Assembly (NCBI GenBank): GCA_030615045.1
Contig: JAUWZY010000050.1
Location: forward strand, 1-6,647
From: Chloroflexota bacterium
GTDB taxonomy: Bacteria; Chloroflexota; Dehalococcoidia; SZUA-161; JAUWZY01
Direction of reading: 5' to 3'
DNA length: 6,647 bases
This document shows, piece by piece, positions 5,211 through 6,647 of the stretch. Within the stretch, counting starts at the first letter, position 1; each line of letters begins with the position of its first letter. The notes under the pieces were generated by a model that worked only from the letters and a program-made list of their open reading frames with translations, was not told the DNA's origin and searched no databases. A program made the translations under genes and the position numbers.

Positions 5211-6647
5211 CTATAACCCATGCCTTGGTCGATACTGGATGGCCTCAGCCAGTTGGCTGGGGCCGATAATCTCAATGCCAGCGAGGTCAGCAATGGTTCG
5301 AGCCAGTTTCAAGATGCGATGGAAGGCCCGGGCGGAAAGGGACAATTGCTTCATCGCCGCTCGAAGCAGACCTTGTGCCCCCGGCTCCGCCGTACAGAAC
5401 TCCCTAACCCCCACCGGGGTCATATCGGCATTGCACAAGATATTTGTCCCGGCAAAGCGCTCACGCTGAATCTGGCGTGCAGCTTCGATCCTCCTCCGCA
5501 CCGCCTCCGAACTCTCTCCAAGCCTGTCATCGGCTAACTTCTCATACTCAATGCGGGGCACCTCGACAAATATATCTATGCGGTCAAGCAGGGGGCCACT
5601 AATGCGCCGCTGATAGCGTGAGATCAGGGTTGGCGAGCAGGTGCATTCCTTTACCGGGTCGCCATAGAAGCCGCAAGGGCAGGGGTTCATCGCCGCCACC
5701 AACATGAAGTTTGCCGGGAAGGTCATGCTGCCCTGGGCTCGGCTGATGGTCACCCTCTTGTCCTCCAAAGGCTGGCGCAGGACCTCGAGATCGGCATGCC
5801 CGAATTCAGGCAGCTCATCGAGGAATAACACGCCACGATGGCTCAGGCTGATCTCGCCGGGCCTGGGCCAGCGACCACCGCCGACGAGCCCGGCATGGGA
5901 GATAGTATAATGGGGAGCCCGAAATGGCCGCTGCGCGATAAGCGGGGTGTCTGGGGGCAACAGCCCGCTCACACTGTAGATCCTGGTCACCTCCAAAGCC
6001 TCCCCGGAACCCATTTTGGGTAGAATAGAAGGCAATGACCTGGCTAACAGGGTTTTGCCACTCCCGGGGGGACCGCTCATAATCAGGTTATGTCCACCAG
6101 CGGCCGCTACCTCCAGTGCCCTCTTAGCATGCTCTTGTCCCTTTATGTGAGCCAGCTCTGTCCCAGCCCAGGGCATCTCGGCTTCTTCCGGATTCTCATC
6201 CCCAACATAATCAGGAATTATTGTCTCGCCACGAAGATGCGCCACTAACTGGGCCAAGGATTCGACGGGAATGATCCTCACCCCTTCAATCAAAGAGGCC
6301 TCTTTGGCATTGATGGCGGGGACGAAAACAGTGGGGCTTTTCCCTTCCCGAGCCAGAGCTACCATGGACAGGATGCCATGGGTGTGACGCAGCTTGCCAT
6401 CGAAGGACAGCTCGCCCAGGAGCAGCGCCTGAAAGGCATCAAACGAGACCTGCTCCGAGCTAATGAGGATCCCGATAGCAATAGGCAGGTCATAGGCCGG
6501 CCCCTCCTTCCTCAGGTCCGCCGGAGCCAGATTAACTGTGATCCGCTTCATGGGGAAAGTGTATCCCGAGTTCTTGATCGCGGCACGAACCCGCTCCCGA
6601 GCCTCCTGAACCACAGTGTCTGGCAGACCGACGATGATGAAGGAGGG
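5211..6647 (-). CDS. comM: ComM/YifB family Mg-chelatase-like AAA+ ATPase (5' end beyond right edge)
   Basis: In naturally competent bacteria ComM is a hexameric helicase that extends strand invasion and branch migration during transformation; it is also widespread in species not known to be competent. The frame is open through the right edge ([10 protein letters not shown] precedes the in-frame GTG at 6614), so that GTG is internal and perhaps 25-30 N-terminal residues are missing. With the GTG codon as residue 1: an N-terminal Lon-protease-S5-like domain (1-125, ending [13 protein letters not shown] and [11 protein letters not shown]), Walker A GPPGSGKT (181-188), Walker [12 protein letters not shown] (261-271), a cysteine cluster CPCG...CTC (312, 314, 324, 326) typical of this family, the arginine-finger segment LLDRID (342-347), and a C-terminal helical domain with [21 protein letters not shown]. 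Total length is about 505 aa, as expected. It is the first visible gene of the minus-strand cluster; the promoter is outside the window. All key residues are intact. Confidence 0.95.
   Translation of the reverse strand, partial: PSFIIVGLPDTVVQEARERVRAAIKNSGYTFPMKRITVNLAPADLRKEGPAYDLPIAIGILISSEQVSFDAFQALLLGELSFDGKLRHTHGILSMVALAREGKSPTVFVPAINAKEASLIEGVRIIPVESLAQLVAHLRGETIIPDYVGDENPEEAEMPWAGTELAHIKGQEHAKRALEVAAAGGHNLIMSGPPGSGKTLLARSLPSILPKMGSGEALEVTRIYSVSGLLPPDTPLIAQRPFRAPHYTISHAGLVGGGRWPRPGEISLSHRGVLFLDELPEFGHADLEVLRQPLEDKRVTISRAQGSMTFPANFMLVAAMNPCPCGFYGDPVKECTCSPTLISRYQRRISGPLLDRIDIFVEVPRIEYEKLADDRLGESSEAVRRRIEAARQIQRERFAGTNILCNADMTPVGVREFCTAEPGAQGLLRAAMKQLSLSARAFHRILKLARTIADLAGIEIIGPSQLAEAIQYRPRHGL

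Noticed and set aside
4534..5469. Long plus-strand frame opposite the HAD and ComM genes
   Set aside because: It is antisense to two genes with complete conserved motifs and spans their boundary; its translation shows no recognisable domain and is a shadow frame.

Overview
The window (about 55% GC by eye) looks like a contig piece from an anaerobic bacterium. Corrinoid methyl-transfer genes, a SPASM radical SAM enzyme and a bacterial PAC2-family protein would suit Chloroflexota (Dehalococcoidia-like) or another anaerobic lineage. This assignment rests on gene content alone and is tentative. Both outer genes are cut by the window edges.

Layout. (1) Positions 1-206, minus strand: the N-terminus of a trehalose-6-phosphate phosphatase (OtsB). 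(2) Positions 207-239: a 33-bp divergent spacer with overlapping -10-like boxes for both strands. (3) Positions 240-1226, plus: a seven-cysteine SPASM radical SAM enzyme. (4) Positions 1227-1395: a non-coding leader in which a 14-nt Shine-Dalgarno-containing word occurs twice. (5) Positions 1396-3392, plus: a tight cluster of a B12-binding methyltransferase corrinoid protein, a uroporphyrinogen-decarboxylase-fold methyltransferase split by a one-base frameshift, and a small unrecognised ORF ending in TAG. (6) Positions 6647-3505, minus: a compact four-gene cluster read leftwards, ComM/YifB AAA+ ATPase (5' end missing), HAD hydrolase, a small zinc-ribbon protein broken at a run of nine G/C, and a PAC2-family protein. 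The two clusters converge near 3393-3548.

How the genes fit together. The corrinoid protein and the URO-D-fold protein are the core of a corrinoid-dependent methyl-transfer system: one carries the methyl-cobamide, the other loads or unloads it. No separate MttB/MtaB-type methyltransferase and no RamA-type reductive activator is present, so substrate and acceptor are unknown. The radical SAM gene upstream may or may not belong to the same system. The minus-strand cluster looks like housekeeping or accessory genes held together by short spacing.

Three reading frames are interrupted: a C5 run in the URO-D gene, an in-frame TAG in the small ORF, and a G9 run in the zinc-ribbon gene. Two of the three lie in homopolymers, so sequencing error is a serious alternative to real decay, recoding or phase variation. 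I did not find a clearly new system. The best candidates for follow-up are the corrinoid/URO-D cluster with its non-canonical metal-site motif and the TAG-interrupted small ORF.
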